Source: Sipunculus nudus (lineage: Eukaryota > Annelida > Sipuncula > Golfingiida > Sipunculidae). Taken from it: a stretch of DNA of 64,000 nucleotides. Under the pieces are notes generated by a model. The model had not been told where the DNA came from, did no database searches, and saw nothing but the letters and a program-made list of their open reading frames with translations. A program made the position numbers and the translations under genes. The stretch spans positions 13,283,479 through 13,347,478 of the forward strand of contig CM049321.1 of NCBI GenBank assembly GCA_026874595.1, in the 5' to 3' direction. Positions 12,008-22,539 of the stretch are shown in pieces; within the stretch, counting starts at the first letter, position 1; every line of letters begins with the position of its first letter.

Positions 12008-13185
12008 AAGGGTAGTCGACAAGCGACTACGTGTATCCGCCAAAATCAGAGTGGGACTGGTGAAGTGAGGCATGGATTAGTGGCAAAGGGAAATAGAGTT
12101 ACATGTGTTACATATTAGAATGGATCTCTGCCACATAAACATGATTGTAGGTGGCGCCACCTGTTATTTGAACGAGAAACTATCCAAGATGTATACACAT
12201 GCAAAATTTCAGGTGGAAAAATCAAACCACTGCAGAGATATGAGTGATTTTATCCCACAGCAGACAAACAGATGGACGCTGTGCAAAAATTGCTGCAGGT
12301 GGCACCACCATTTTTGTGTATGTTATAAAGCTATCCAAGGGCTACATTTGTGTAAATTTTTTTTCCTGATTGGTCTAACGAGTCCGGAGATATAAGCATG
12401 GGTGTCTACAGCGTGAACGTGGATGTAGGTGGCGCAACCTGTCATAAAATCAAGAAAGCTATGCGGGATGTATACGCATGCCGAATTTCAGGTAATTTGG
12501 TCAAACCACTGCAGAGATATGAGTGATTTTAACCCAAGGCAGACAAACAGATGGACGGTGTGCAATAATGGCTGCAGGTGGCGCCACCATTTTTGTATAT
12601 GTTATACAGCTATCCAAGGGCTACATTTGTGTAATTTTTTTTCCTGAACTGTTCCTGAGAAATGAGCTAGGATGTCTGCAGCGTTGACGTGAATGAGAAT
12701 GTAGGTTGCGCCACCTGACATAAAATCAAGAAAGCTATCTAGGATGTATAAGCATGCCGAATTTCAGGTGAATTAGTCAAACCACTGTAGAGATATGAGT
12801 GACTTTAACCCAAGGCAGATGAACAGATGGACACTGTGCAAACATGGTTGCAGGTGGCGCCACCTTTTTTGTGTATGTTATAAAGCTATGCAAGGGCTAC
12901 ATTTGTGAATTTTTTTAACCTGATCGGTCAAACGGTTCCCGAGATATATGGGTTTATGTGTGGAAACAGATGCACAAACGGACGCTGGGTAGAGAGGAAA
13001 GGTCAGAGGTCAAGGCCACTTGGTTAGGCACCAGTTCACATGTGACCCGATAATTTGTGTAAGTTTCGGAAAATCCGTCCAGTAGTCCCAGAGGAGTTCT
13101 CCGGAAACGAACGCGGCGGCGGCGGCGGCGGAACCCGGTCAAAAACATAGTATCCACAAAACTTCGTTTTGGCGGATACAATTAA
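12008..13185 (+). mobile_element. Tandem-unit element inserted in the PLE (Helentron-like structure)
   Basis: The Penelope frame breaks after QEIQHQT and resumes with LIPCNPKPGY, so the intervening ~1.18 kb is an insertion. Its left side has a GTAGTCG/CGACTAC hairpin (12013-12031) and GTATCCGCCAAAA (about 12033). Its right side has the inverse TTTTGGCGGATAC (13164-13179) as part of a hairpin with GTATCC-ACAAAAC. The interior is a tandem array of ~278-bp units, each with two GGTGGCGCCACC-like palindromes (12150, 12298, 12428, 12577, 12704, 12853), then a (CGG)n patch (about 13112-13131). Internal tandem repeats with a 3' hairpin recall Helentron-associated elements; the class is inferred. Confidence 0.7.
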
Positions 13186-14487
13186 CGCATTAATTCCATG
13201 TAATCCTAAACCCGGCTACTTCTATACACTTCCCAAAATTCACAAACAAAACAACCCTGGTCGTCCCATCATCTACTGATTGGGTACACTCACTGAAAAA
13301 ATATCCGGCTTTGTAGAATCATGTTTAAAACCTATAGTCCAAAATTCCAGTAATTACGTTCGAAACACAAGATTTCTTAAACAAACTTAGCCAAATCAAC
13401 GAAATTCCACCACATTCTATCTAAGCAACTCTTGATGTGAAATCCCTTTACACTTATATCCCCAATTATGACGGGCTTGCCGCATCTTTAAAATTACTCA
13501 CAAAATTTCATACCGAAAAAGCGACAGCCCCATCAGTCGTAAAAAAACTAGCGGAATTTATTCTCACCCATAATTATTTCAGCTTCAACAATGAGATTAA
13601 TCTTCAGATGATGGGAACGGCCATGAGTACACGCATAGCGCCAAAATATGCAAACACATTTTATGATTTCAAAGGAAGAAAAATTTCTTGATCAACAAAC
13701 ATCTAAACCTTTACTCTACCTACGTTACATCGACGATATATTTCTTATCTGGCATCATGGTCGTGAAAACCTATTAAAATTTTATAGAGATTTCAATCAA
13801 ATTCACCCCGACATAAAATTCAAAATGGAGTACTCCGTAGATAAGATTAATTTCCATGACACCACAGTAAAATTAACAGATGGCAACCTACACACATCTA
13901 TATACCACAAACCAACCGATAGATATAATTATATCCATCCTACTAGTTGCCACCCACCCCATGTGGGTAAATCCATTATTTTAAGCCAAGCCTTAAGATG
14001 CAATAGAATATGTTCCGACATATCCGATAGAAATGGAAACATTTCAAAAATACCAAATATTTTAATAATTATGGGGTACAAACAGAAAACAGTAGAAAAA
14101 CAAATAGGAAAAGCCACTAAAATTTCACGCAGCTCTCTACTCGCTCTCAAAATCAAAATGGAAAACCCTCTCACACCGTTAGTCACAACATATCATCCCC
14201 GTATACTAAAACCTCTAAAAAGAATTACTCATGATTTACAACCTTTATTAGAATCAGACGCAACATTAAAACCCCTCTTTCCTGACACACCACTCCTTTT
14301 TTTTTTTAAACAACCCCATAATCTACATAAAAAATTAGTACAAAATCAAAGCTTCAGATATGATAACACCAACGGCACATTCCCATGTAAAAGACCGCGC
14401 TGCCGCACATGTCCACTCATAGTCCGCAAGGAAACCCTAATTATCCATGGTGCCAAACACACCATTCAGGGACTACTAAAGGTGTAG
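13186..14487 (+). pseudogene. PLE reverse transcriptase remnant
   Basis: The remnant begins LIPCNPKPGYFYTLPKIHK and continues with GRPIIY, an in-frame TGA (13277-13279), GTLTEKISGFVESCLKPIV, a frame slip near 13378, LDVKSLYTYIPNYDG, NYFSFNNEINLQMMGTAMST, another slip near 13660, then an intact 279-codon frame (13648-14487) with YLRYIDDIFLIW (catalytic YIDD at 13726-13737), INFHDTTVKL and HTSIYHKPTDRYNYI. The tail FPCKRPRCRTCPLI is the usual Cys motif before the GIY-YIG nuclease. Order and spacing match Penelope-type reverse transcriptases. The protein is not functional as it stands. Confidence 0.9.
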
Positions 14488-14696
14488 TCTATGCCATATT
14501 ATGTAAAATGTGTCCAGGAGTTAACTTTCTGATACAGACTATTTAATCTATCAGTTAATATACCATTTTTATATGGATTATCCCTATTCATAATCATGGA
14601 CTTGCACAACCAGATCGCCACCACATTAGTCGTCAATCATCATCAACATTAAGCCGATGAGCATAATGAACTTCAAACCTTTATTGTGTCAGAGGA

Positions 14697-14985
14697 CATT
14701 AACTTAACATAACCGGGACACTCATCACCTAGCATTATGGGTAAATAAAAATGACACTATCGGAACCTGGGTCAACATGGTACAAATTCAGAGTAGCCAA
14801 TTACAGATCCATTACACTATACCATGCATTATGGTCATGAGAAATTGTTTATCTAACATATATATATATATACACAGCCGATTTCTATACCTCTCCACTT
14901 GACACCTGATGAAGAAGCTATCAGCTTCGAAAGCTTGTGGTTGAATGAAACAGTTATTCAACATTAAGGCGTCTTCATCCTGTTA
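14697..14985 (+). repeat. PLE right terminal repeat with hammerhead-like core
   Basis: Inverted counterpart of 11131-11425. The CTGATGA...GAAA core is at 14906-14932, with a GAAGCT/AGCTTC stem between. A further hairpin (TTGAAT...ATTCAA) follows at 14942-14965. TA tracts lie inside (14858-14872) and at its end (14987-15001). Confidence 0.8.
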
Positions 14986-15002
14986 AATATATATATATAT
15001 AA

Positions 15003-15345
15003 CTTTAAGCTCACTGTTGCGCAAACCTTCTGGAATGTTCTCTTCTGTCCAGATCTTGCCAATCAATTTATGTAGTTTCTACATTTTCTGCTTTATAGGC
15101 TCTTTACTGATGTTATCAATATCCTGCATCCTTTTTTCAGCTAGCAGGCTGCCTTTGCCATCTGTTTTAGTGTAGGTACATCTGTGTCAACGTCCAGATA
15201 ATGGGTTTCCACTAGTTCTGGGGTGGGAACGCCTTGTAGGCGTTGGCCTATTTAGTAGTTCCTGAAAGTGCTCCTTCCATCGGTCCTACACTTCTTCTTG
15301 ATCTGTTAAGATAGATCCCTCCTTGCTCTTGTTAGTCTCAGTTAA
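15003..15345 (-). pseudogene. Non-LTR retrotransposon fragment, endonuclease-RT junction
   Basis: On the minus strand the sequence reads LTDQEEV, then DRWKEHFQELLNRPTP, and further on KLHKLIGKIWTEENIPEGLR with stops and slips between. These are the conserved phrases that link the endonuclease to the reverse transcriptase in Jockey/CR1/RTE-like LINEs (RWKEHF.ELLN and IW..E.IP.DW). Only this short segment is preserved, in antisense orientation to the neighbouring PLE and Gypsy remnants. Confidence 0.7.
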
Positions 15346-15399
15346 ATTTGGTTGAGAAAATAAATCCACAGAAAGGCTTTATCTTTCATTTATGTTCTC

Positions 15400-15402
<3 letters not shown>

Positions 15403-15452
<50 letters not shown>

Positions 15453-15459
15453 CCGCAAC

Positions 15460-15492
<33 letters not shown>

Positions 15493-15493
15493 T
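15403..15493. repeat. (TA)n-(TA)n-(GT)n compound microsatellite
   Basis: TA at 15403-15449 and 15461-15480, then GT at 15481-15493. It separates the non-LTR fragment from the Gypsy remnant. Confidence 0.95.
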
Positions 15494-16065
15494 TGAAATA
15501 TATGCTCGAATTATTGGACATTCAAGTTGGAGCCCTGAAATAATAAGGCAGAACCTGAAGCGCACTTTGGTACTGTCGGCACTTTGGAGTCTATTTTGTT
15601 TTCCACCGACAAATGAAGTGTACGCTACCTCAACTAGTGTTGCCATTGCCAGAGACACCTTGACTTTTGTCAAGTTGCCGGCCCGAGATGAGCCAGTTCA
15701 ACTCCTGTGGACACCTGCAACAAAGGCTGATGAGCCTTATTTAACAGAGTTGTTAGACTCTGATCCACTTGAAATCCTATTAGAGACACTCAGCTCTGAA
15801 AACTTGGCCTAACTACACATGAAACTGGAAGGTAGAGTAAATGGAAAACACGCCCTCCTGCCCTAATGTACAGTGTCACCAAGCGCCCTCGTTTGCTGCC
15901 CTTTTCCAGAGATCCATAAAAGGATATTTCATAAAGTCAGTGGAGGTTCAGGTGCAGTGTTTTCTAGACAATCCAAATTATCACAAAAGTGAGTTGGATG
16001 AAGTACTCAGGCAGTCACGCAAGGTACGGCAGCCAGAATGTTGTCATAATCTGATTTTGGAACAG

Positions 16066-16275
16066 ATGTTTCCCAGTTAATCCACCTGTTTGATTTAATG
16101 TTTGGTAAAGTTGTGGACTTTAATCTCCTGCGTGATCAATATTATGGGGTTCAGCAGTGTCCTGGTGCAAATATTGTCTAGTTGGGTTGATTTTGGAAAA
16201 GATGTTTCCAAGTTAATCCACCAGTTTGATTTAATGTTTGGTGAAGTTGTGGACTTTAATCTTCTGCCTATTATA
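16066..16275 (+). repeat. Imperfect tandem duplication, period about 133 bp
   Basis: A phrase beginning GATGTTTCC-AGTTAATCCACC and running through GTTGTGGACTTTAATC occurs near 16064 and again near 16200. It lies within the presumed gag part of the Gypsy remnant. Confidence 0.75.
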
Positions 16276-16585
16276 TGGCTCAGCAGGGTCCTGGTGCAAA
16301 TATGGTCCAGTTGGGTTGTAGACCTCAGAAATTATTTCATTTTCCTAAGGGCAGAGGTCTAATTACCCTACTGAGGTAGAACATAGCTTACGGTCCAGAT
16401 TGTGGTAAGGCCTGCATCCTAGCTACACCAAAGTCAAAGAAGCTTTGCGGATACTTTTAAGAACAGGAAGGACTTTCGATAAGTTGTTTAGTTGTTCCAG
16501 GGAGCTGTAGGCAGAGTATACTTGTAATCTTTCTATCCCTGCGCCCGCCACTGTTTCCCCTCCTAGCCAGTCAGAAATAACTAAG

Positions 16586-16601
16586 CCCCCCCCCCCCCCC
16601 C
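16586..16601. repeat. Poly(C) tract, 16 bp
   Basis: Uninterrupted C run on the plus strand inside the Gypsy remnant. Confidence 0.95.
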
Positions 16602-17850
16602 TCAAACGACAAACAAACAAGAATTAGCCCAGGCCTTAAACTCAGAGCTTAAAAAATTAAGATCTGGGAGCAAGAAAAAGCAAATTAGAAGAAAATAGGT
16701 ACTGACCCTGGTAAATCGCCTACACTTACTCATCCTTCTGATAACCAAGATCGGAGCAGCACTTGTGAGGGTCTTAGCCGCTTATTTTGTAGCCGGTGTA
16801 AAAGAACCAGCCACATTCTGCGTGATTGCGTCGCACGTACGCATGTGAACGGTCGGCCGTCAAAATAAAGTCCGCCTGCAGTAGTCGGTGGGGGTCGCAG
16901 GGCCCGGTAGAACTTGTAGGTAATGTTTACCTGGTAGGATTAATTGCCAGTGGTACTCCTTCTACATACTTAATCAATTCCGGAATGGTTTTCAAAAGCA
17001 CTTCACATACTGCCCTATTTTGTTCGTTGACCAAGTATAGGAGGCTGAAGTGTCTGGTGGGAGAAAAATTGAGTATTTCGGTATCGTTGAGCTAGAACTC
17101 AACTCCCAATCAGTAAAGAATAAAGTTTTCCCAACTTGAGTGCTACTTGTAAAGATTTCAGCTTTAACATAAACATTCCCTTTGGATTGTATAGCCAGCT
17201 CAGGGCAATCAAGGGACCAAACGGCTGAGTAATCTGACCCCTGGGATTTGGCTTGTAAAAAACTTGATCTTTCCAATGGTATGACATCTATACCCAGGTA
17301 CAGTGATATGCAATAAACGGGTTCTTATACCAGCCAAGCATAGCTGCATATCTGAGGTTACGCGAACATGCATGTTTGGCAAAACTAATGTAGTTACAGA
17401 ACCTGGGGGTCAGTTACCTACATTCTCTGACTCGCATTGATGACACGTTAGATTTCCTGGTAGGCAGTAAATGCTTCCCCACTCTCGACCTCAAAGACGG
17501 CTACTGGCAAGTGGAGGTGGAGGACAATGTTATGACTTCTAATCCCATAGGTCTCGTGAACGCGCCTGCAGTCTTTCAACGCATTATGCAAGAAAATTAT
17601 GTGTGATTTGCACTTATCTCAATGTCTTCCCTATTTTGATGAAATCATAGTCTAAAGCTCAACTTTTGCGGAGCATATTAAAAGGCTAGAGCCTCAAAAA
17701 TGCCCGCTTAAAACCAACATCGAGCGAATGTCGTCCCTTTTATACAAAGGTCCGGTATCTAGGCAATGTGGTTTCATCTGATGGCATTCACGCGGACGCT
17801 ACCGAAGAAGATGCGGTAAAGCAGTGGCCCACACCAAGTACATTAAATGA

Positions 17851-19060
17851 GGAACCTAGAATATATCAGTTTTGTTCCAATATATTTATTGTCAATGCAT
17901 TTCCTATGTTTTGTATATTCATATAAAGTTTGGTCAACTGTCTAGTATAAATATACCAGTCCGTTTTGTATTTTGAATGCCTGGAATTCAGACCAGTGGC
18001 ACGGTAAACTAAGCACGTTTCTCGTCCCCCACCACCCGAACTGCTGTAGGTATATCTTTTCGCTAATCTTTTCGGCTTAAATAATTATCCCGCCAGCCGT
18101 TAACTCAGTGGTTATTCCGAACGCGACTAGTAATAAAGTAAGTTTTACGGTGACAGGACCTCTTGTCACATTTTATTAAAAAAATTATTAATAAAGTTTT
18201 ATGATCTCTTAAGGCATTTTAACTGAATTCATCAGTTAAACTGGTGCTGCCATCTGGCCGCTGAGAATGAAACTGATTAACAAACCACTCTTTCATCCCC
18301 GCTGTTCGCATACGGGATGTATTTTGAATACACCCGAAAGGTTCGTGAGAATTCCTTCCCAAACATCACTAATTATTCAGTATTAATAGAAGAGTAAACT
18401 TGCTGTTTTCCTTCGTTCATTCCAGACCAATTCCAGCCTAAACATTGCTAATTATTGACTATAAATAATAATGGTTTATGCAAATTCCTTCTCAAACATT
18501 ACTTTCATTAAGTGTTTATAACAGAATAAATCTGGTATTCTCCTACGTTCATTCAACTTCAAGACCAATAACGCGTAACCAGGCGCATAATCCAAATACT
18601 TATCGTTTCTGTTTAAAATGCTGCCGGTGCTGCCATCTGAAAGCCTAGGGTTAAACTTATCCGCCTAACCATTCTGGCTTTCCTTGTCCAGCTTAGACCC
18701 ATGCGGTCATCTAGCCATTCGGAATAATCACAGGCGCTTGAATTGCTATTGGTGTTAAATATGTTCCTTTTCCTGGTCATTTCCTTATAACTATTAATCA
18801 TCTGACATTTTCCTGGCGTTTTTTCTCACTATATGGTACATCTCTACATTATTTACTTATAATTGGAGATGGGCTGGCAAGAAGCCCACGTTGTTAGACT
18901 CGACAGTCATAGCATAGCAACCGAGTACGCACTATCTGATTGGTTGGTATGTCTACTTCTGGAGTCATCAGATGGTGACACCGCTGACGTAACAATGGTT
19001 CAGCCAATCACGCATGTACTCCAAATTTAGCCTGAAACCGATGTGCACAAATTATTCCAC
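17851..19060. other. No gene seen; weak internal duplications
   Basis: No coding similarity is recognised. A diverged duplication of about 75 bp is visible (AATTCCTTC-CAAACAT near 18350 and again near 18482), and GGTGCTGCCATCTG occurs at 18243 and 18627. Both suggest an old repeat. Confidence 0.45.
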
Positions 19061-19063
19061 AAA

Positions 19064-19180
19064 ATATTCTTGATTCGTCCATTATAATTAAAGCCGATCA
19101 CAGATCCCAATAAAACCCATAAAAGTATGTCAGCAATGAGGAGGCTAACACTTTCACAGTCTTTCACAGATAACGAAATC
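19064..19180 (+). repeat. Direct repeat, copy 1
   Basis: AAAATATTCTTGATTCGTCC followed by AAGCCGATCACAGATCCCAA and AAAAGTATGTCAGCA is repeated at 21181-21290 with few changes; similarity then fades. The copies are about 2.1 kb apart in the same orientation. They might be remnants of terminal repeats of one element. Confidence 0.75.
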
Positions 19181-20520
19181 TTTTCCGCACATCAGGTGTT
19201 GTTTAAAAGTACACAAACTTTATTAACTGTTGGCTTGCCTTATGTTACACGAAAACGAATTTTGTAGGCCATGATTTTTGTTCAGGATTGACAAAAATAG
19301 TTGTTTCCTCGTCGGTTTTCCATATAATTAAAATATCGACGAATTTCGATATTGAACGATTTCGCTGGAAACTGCGTGGGGCAAACATGTCTGACAAAAT
19401 TTTATTTTTAAGCAGGTCGCTTAATAACAGTACTTTACAACATATTAGCCCATAAGGTATATATTGATGCTAAGGACTAAGAATAAGCTAGAATAAGCAA
19501 TTTATTAACCAGGGTTCTCCTCCTAGCGCCAATTTTTTTAGCATCCCCGACCACCCCGATTGAAAGATACTATATCATAGATTGGTTTCAGCTGATGTCC
19601 CATTATGTCTCCCTGTTTGATTTAACCCTATCAAAATAGATCGATGCATTACTTTTATAATTGAATATTCAGGCTCCACATAAAGTTATGTTACCCTAAG
19701 ATTCCATTTAATTGACCCATCCATAAACTTTATGTGACCTTAATCGCATATTAATCTAATAAATAATCATAACCAGAGCACTTACGACCAACCAATCAAG
19801 TTACCGTTGGCAATGTAAACAGTCAATCTTCCGACAAGCGCAAAATTTGCATAATTTGGGTGACTCTCCCAAACAGAACACTTGTTGTCTGTACCATCGC
19901 CGTGTCGGCATGTTTTCCGGAATATTTTTTATACCAAGAGACATTATAAAAAGTTAAATATAGGCCCAAGGTTGCAGGAGCCATTCCTCCGACTACCGAG
20001 TGAATAATAACGTTTTACCTGGCACGTAATTCGCATGAGACATATAATCCAAAATATGGCGAGACTGCCCCAATTTCATCCCTGGAGAACAGATATTAAG
20101 TGATTCAAATTGATGACGTCAGTCATACGTCATCGACCTTCACAAAGTCACTATTGTCTTGTAAACAGCTCTCGCTACCATTCATGGGCATGGGAGACTT
20201 TCTGTGTTGGAGCATTTTGGGGGCTCATTGTCATAATTAGGTTTGAAGAGCGGTGCATATGGGCTTTGGTGGTTAGGTCAATTCAAAGCAATATATCCAC
20301 TGTTCACCCTTTAGGGGAAAACCTTTAAAAATCTTCTTGCCAAAAAAATTTTGAGCCAATTTGTTCAATAAATCACAGAAAAAATCTCTGAAACAATCTC
20401 TCTCAAGTTCGTTTGAATGTTTCCAGTTCGTTGAATTTTGATCTGTCAAATGAGTGGTTACCCAGAAAGACCAAGCATAATACCACAGATAAGCAAAGTA
20501 AAACTTTTTAATCATTCCGG
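19181..20520. other. No gene seen
   Basis: No recognisable coding region or repeat in this stretch, which lies between the two copies of the direct repeat. Short open frames lack recognisable similarity. Confidence 0.45.
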
Positions 20521-20770
20521 GGTGCACAAACATGCCTCGTAACTCGGAGGATATATGTTTCAGTGACCTAATGTCAGGTATCTCAGGAGAGTTTTTTATT
20601 GACTTCCCTGGATGTTTATTTAGAAGTTTCTAGATCCAGTTGTTATGATTTGGACCTTGTTAATGGACGGATAGACGGACAGACAGACCGACAGATAGAA
20701 GAACGAACAGACGACGGACATGATATGATCGCTATAGCCCAGATGAATTTCAGTCAGCTGAGCTGAAAAT
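20521..20770 (+). mobile_element. Truncated copy of the GGACGG/GATCGCTATAGC tandem-unit element
   Basis: This matches the last unit and the end of the larger element at 22.5-24.12 kb: a ...CTCGGAGGATAT-GG phrase, then a run of GGACGG-like repeats (20664-20720), then GATCGCTATAGC, and a terminal palindromic sequence TTTCAGTCAGCTGAGCTGAAA-like (20747-20768). Confidence 0.7.
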
Positions 20771-21180
20771 GTGTCACGTTTGACAAACCACATGATTGAA
20801 TGACAGGCGAGTTCTGTCCGCTAGAACAACGGCGCCGAGACTAAGGAATGGCTCTGATGTTCGGTGGGGATAAAGATAGATCTCTAACACGATGGTAAAG
20901 AATCCTTAAGTAAACATTACAGTGGTCCAGATTCTCTCCAAAGTTTCGTGGATGATTCCATGCATCAAAATCCGTTGATCCTTAGGTTATATCCTCGCAG
21001 TATATTTTCTAAGTAAGGGTATATACATATAACAAATCCGATATATATCACCATATATACTCTAAATGTAGTTTTATGTAAATATGAGCCATGAAGACTG
21101 ATTGCACTAGGCATTTATAAAGCCTACTTGAGTCTTGCTCTTTTTTCTTACGTACATGCCTGATTCCATGAGGGCCACAA

Positions 21181-21290
21181 AATATTCTTGATACGTCCAT
21201 TATGATTAAAGCCGATCACAGATCCCAATAAAAACCCCCACAAAAGTATGTCAGCAGTCAGGGTACTTACACCCATAGTCTATCTCACGG
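21181..21290 (+). repeat. Direct repeat, copy 2
   Basis: Second copy of the repeat at 19064-19180, same orientation. Confidence 0.75.
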
Positions 21291-21514
21291 ATTTCTTGTG
21301 TAGCATGAAGACACCGAATGATGGTGTCAAGTGGTACAATTTGTATCTACTGTCTAGCCACATTACGCTCCGTGCTTTCATATTTGAAGCTCTTTTTCGT
21401 GCGTCCCCAATGTTACCAAAACCACGCTTCTGGGGTAATCTTAAAAGTTAAAAATAATATTTACTTTTGTCGACAACTTTACATTCAGTGGAATGCCACT
21501 GTCATATATCGCTA

Positions 21515-21840
21515 TGTCAAGCTAAATCAGATAAACGACTGGAGAAAAGTGTCCGGAAAATGAATTACGCTGTGCCGTTATAAGTACCAACCCCACGTAT
21601 TTCGATGGAACGTATATTACCAGTTGTACGCGGTGCACAGTTATTGGAAGAACCACCCGTGTCTGAAACGCTTGAATACGCTGTATCAAGCTGAATCAGT
21701 TAAAAGACGGGAGCAAAGTGTCATGAACATGAATTACGCTGTGCTGTTATAAGTTCCAGCCTCCCGTCTTTCGATGGAACCAATGTTACCAGTTGTACGT
21801 GGTGACAGTCAATGGAAGAGCCACCCCGTGTTCAGAGGGA
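21515..21840 (+). repeat. Tandem duplication, period about 180 bp
   Basis: The phrase ATGAATTACGCTGTGC-GTTATAAGT and the later TACCAGTTGTACG-GGTG each occur twice, about 180 bp apart. This array directly precedes the palindrome-bearing array at 21.99 kb. Confidence 0.8.
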
Positions 21841-21959
21841 ATCAATATTACCACTGCACGAGGTGTAAAACCAGTCTTGAGTACAAGATGGAGGAGTCCA
21901 AGATCTATGGGTATGCACCAATTCAGGCCAATACAACAAATCACTCCTGATAAAAGGGC

Positions 21960-22500
21960 ACTTATTTATTCTACAAAACCGGGAAAGTATGTTGCGCCAC
22001 CTGTCTGGTTTACGAGGAAACTTTCCAAGATGGATGGACATGCCAAATTTCAGACCAATATCTTGAACCATTTCTGAGATATGAGCAATTTTCAGCAAAA
22101 GCAAATATACTGATGGACGCCACGTGAAAACGACTGCAGACGGCGCCATCCTTCTTGTTTACGAAATATGGGTATTGAGGATCTATGAACATGCACAATA
22201 CATTGAAAAACCACTAAGACGAACAGATGGCAAATGCACAGATGAACACTATGCAAAAAGTATATTAGGTGGCACCACCAGTCGCAATTATGAGATAGAG
22301 AGATCCAAGATCTATGGACATGCAAACTTTCAGCACAATACATTGAGCCATTCCTGAGATATGGGCTGTTATCTAAAAGACATCCAGATTTGTACTGCAC
22401 AGAAAGGACTGCTAATGGTGCCACCTGTCTTTGTTAGGCACAACAACATAGGTGAAGGAACAACTATGCTGGGTTTCGGAAAGATTGGTCCAAGAGTCTC
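21960..22500 (+). repeat. Array of ~278-bp units with GGTGGCGCCACC-like palindromes
   Basis: Diverged palindromes start at 21990, 22139, 22268 and 22414, giving spacings of 149, 129 and 146 bp. Between them lie ATGCCAAATTTCAG-like and GAGATATGAGCAATTTT-like phrases also seen at 12.1-12.9 and 27.0-27.5 kb. The array ends in a phrase like that of the 13.1-kb element (CAGAGGAGTTCTC-GGAAAC), so this is a diverged member of the same family. Confidence 0.75.
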
Positions 22501-22539
22501 AGAGGAGTTCTCTGGAAACTAACGCAGAGTTTTTATATC

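Larger units (their letters stand above)
11131..14985 (+). mobile_element. Penelope-like retroelement (PLE), decayed, with inverted termini
   Basis: The plus strand reads in order through a Penelope-type N-terminal block (LLPKGLKFCPT, DLEDFFWRLRMAEYF, 11716-11820), a linker (YVKEAYRQLNNHKYYKK, then LEKDPTLQYLQELN after a frame slip), a reverse transcriptase starting with NPKPGYFYTLPKIHK (13203) and containing TLDVKSLYTYIP and YIDD (13726-13737), and a Cys-rich tail (CKRPRCRTCP) of the kind that precedes the GIY-YIG nuclease. That nuclease is poorly preserved after 14487. Inverted terminal segments flank the body (11131-11425 and 14697-14985). The frame is broken by an in-frame TGA at 13277-13279, slips near 11918, 13378 and 13660, and a 1.2-kb insertion near 12010-13185. 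The copy is inactive. Confidence 0.85.
15494..17850 (+). pseudogene. Ty3/Gypsy-type LTR retrotransposon remnant (gag-pol)
   Basis: A CX2CX4HX4C zinc knuckle (CSRCKRTSHILRDC, 16788-16829) marks the gag end. A segment around 16930-17000 reads GLIASGTPSTYLINSG, resembling an aspartic protease active site with Asn in place of the catalytic Asp. From about 17427 the reverse transcriptase reads TRIDDTLDFLVG, FPTLDLKDGYWQVEVED, GLVNAPAVFQRIMQ, LPYFDEIIV (second catalytic Asp replaced by Glu) and then YLG-like, SDGIHAD and AVKQWPTPS phrases in shifting frames. Two open frames before the knuckle (15484-15812 and 15841-16080) could be gag but are not recognisable. No LTR pair was found. The copy is dead. 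Confidence 0.8.

Noticed and set aside
12150-12864. CRISPR-like array
   Set aside because: Regular palindromes, but units are ~280 bp and internally repeated; this is eukaryotic repeat DNA.
15484-16080. Gag protein of the Gypsy element as a functional gene
   Set aside because: Two open frames lie upstream of the zinc knuckle, but they are separated by stops and the pol part is dead; kept only as part of the remnant.
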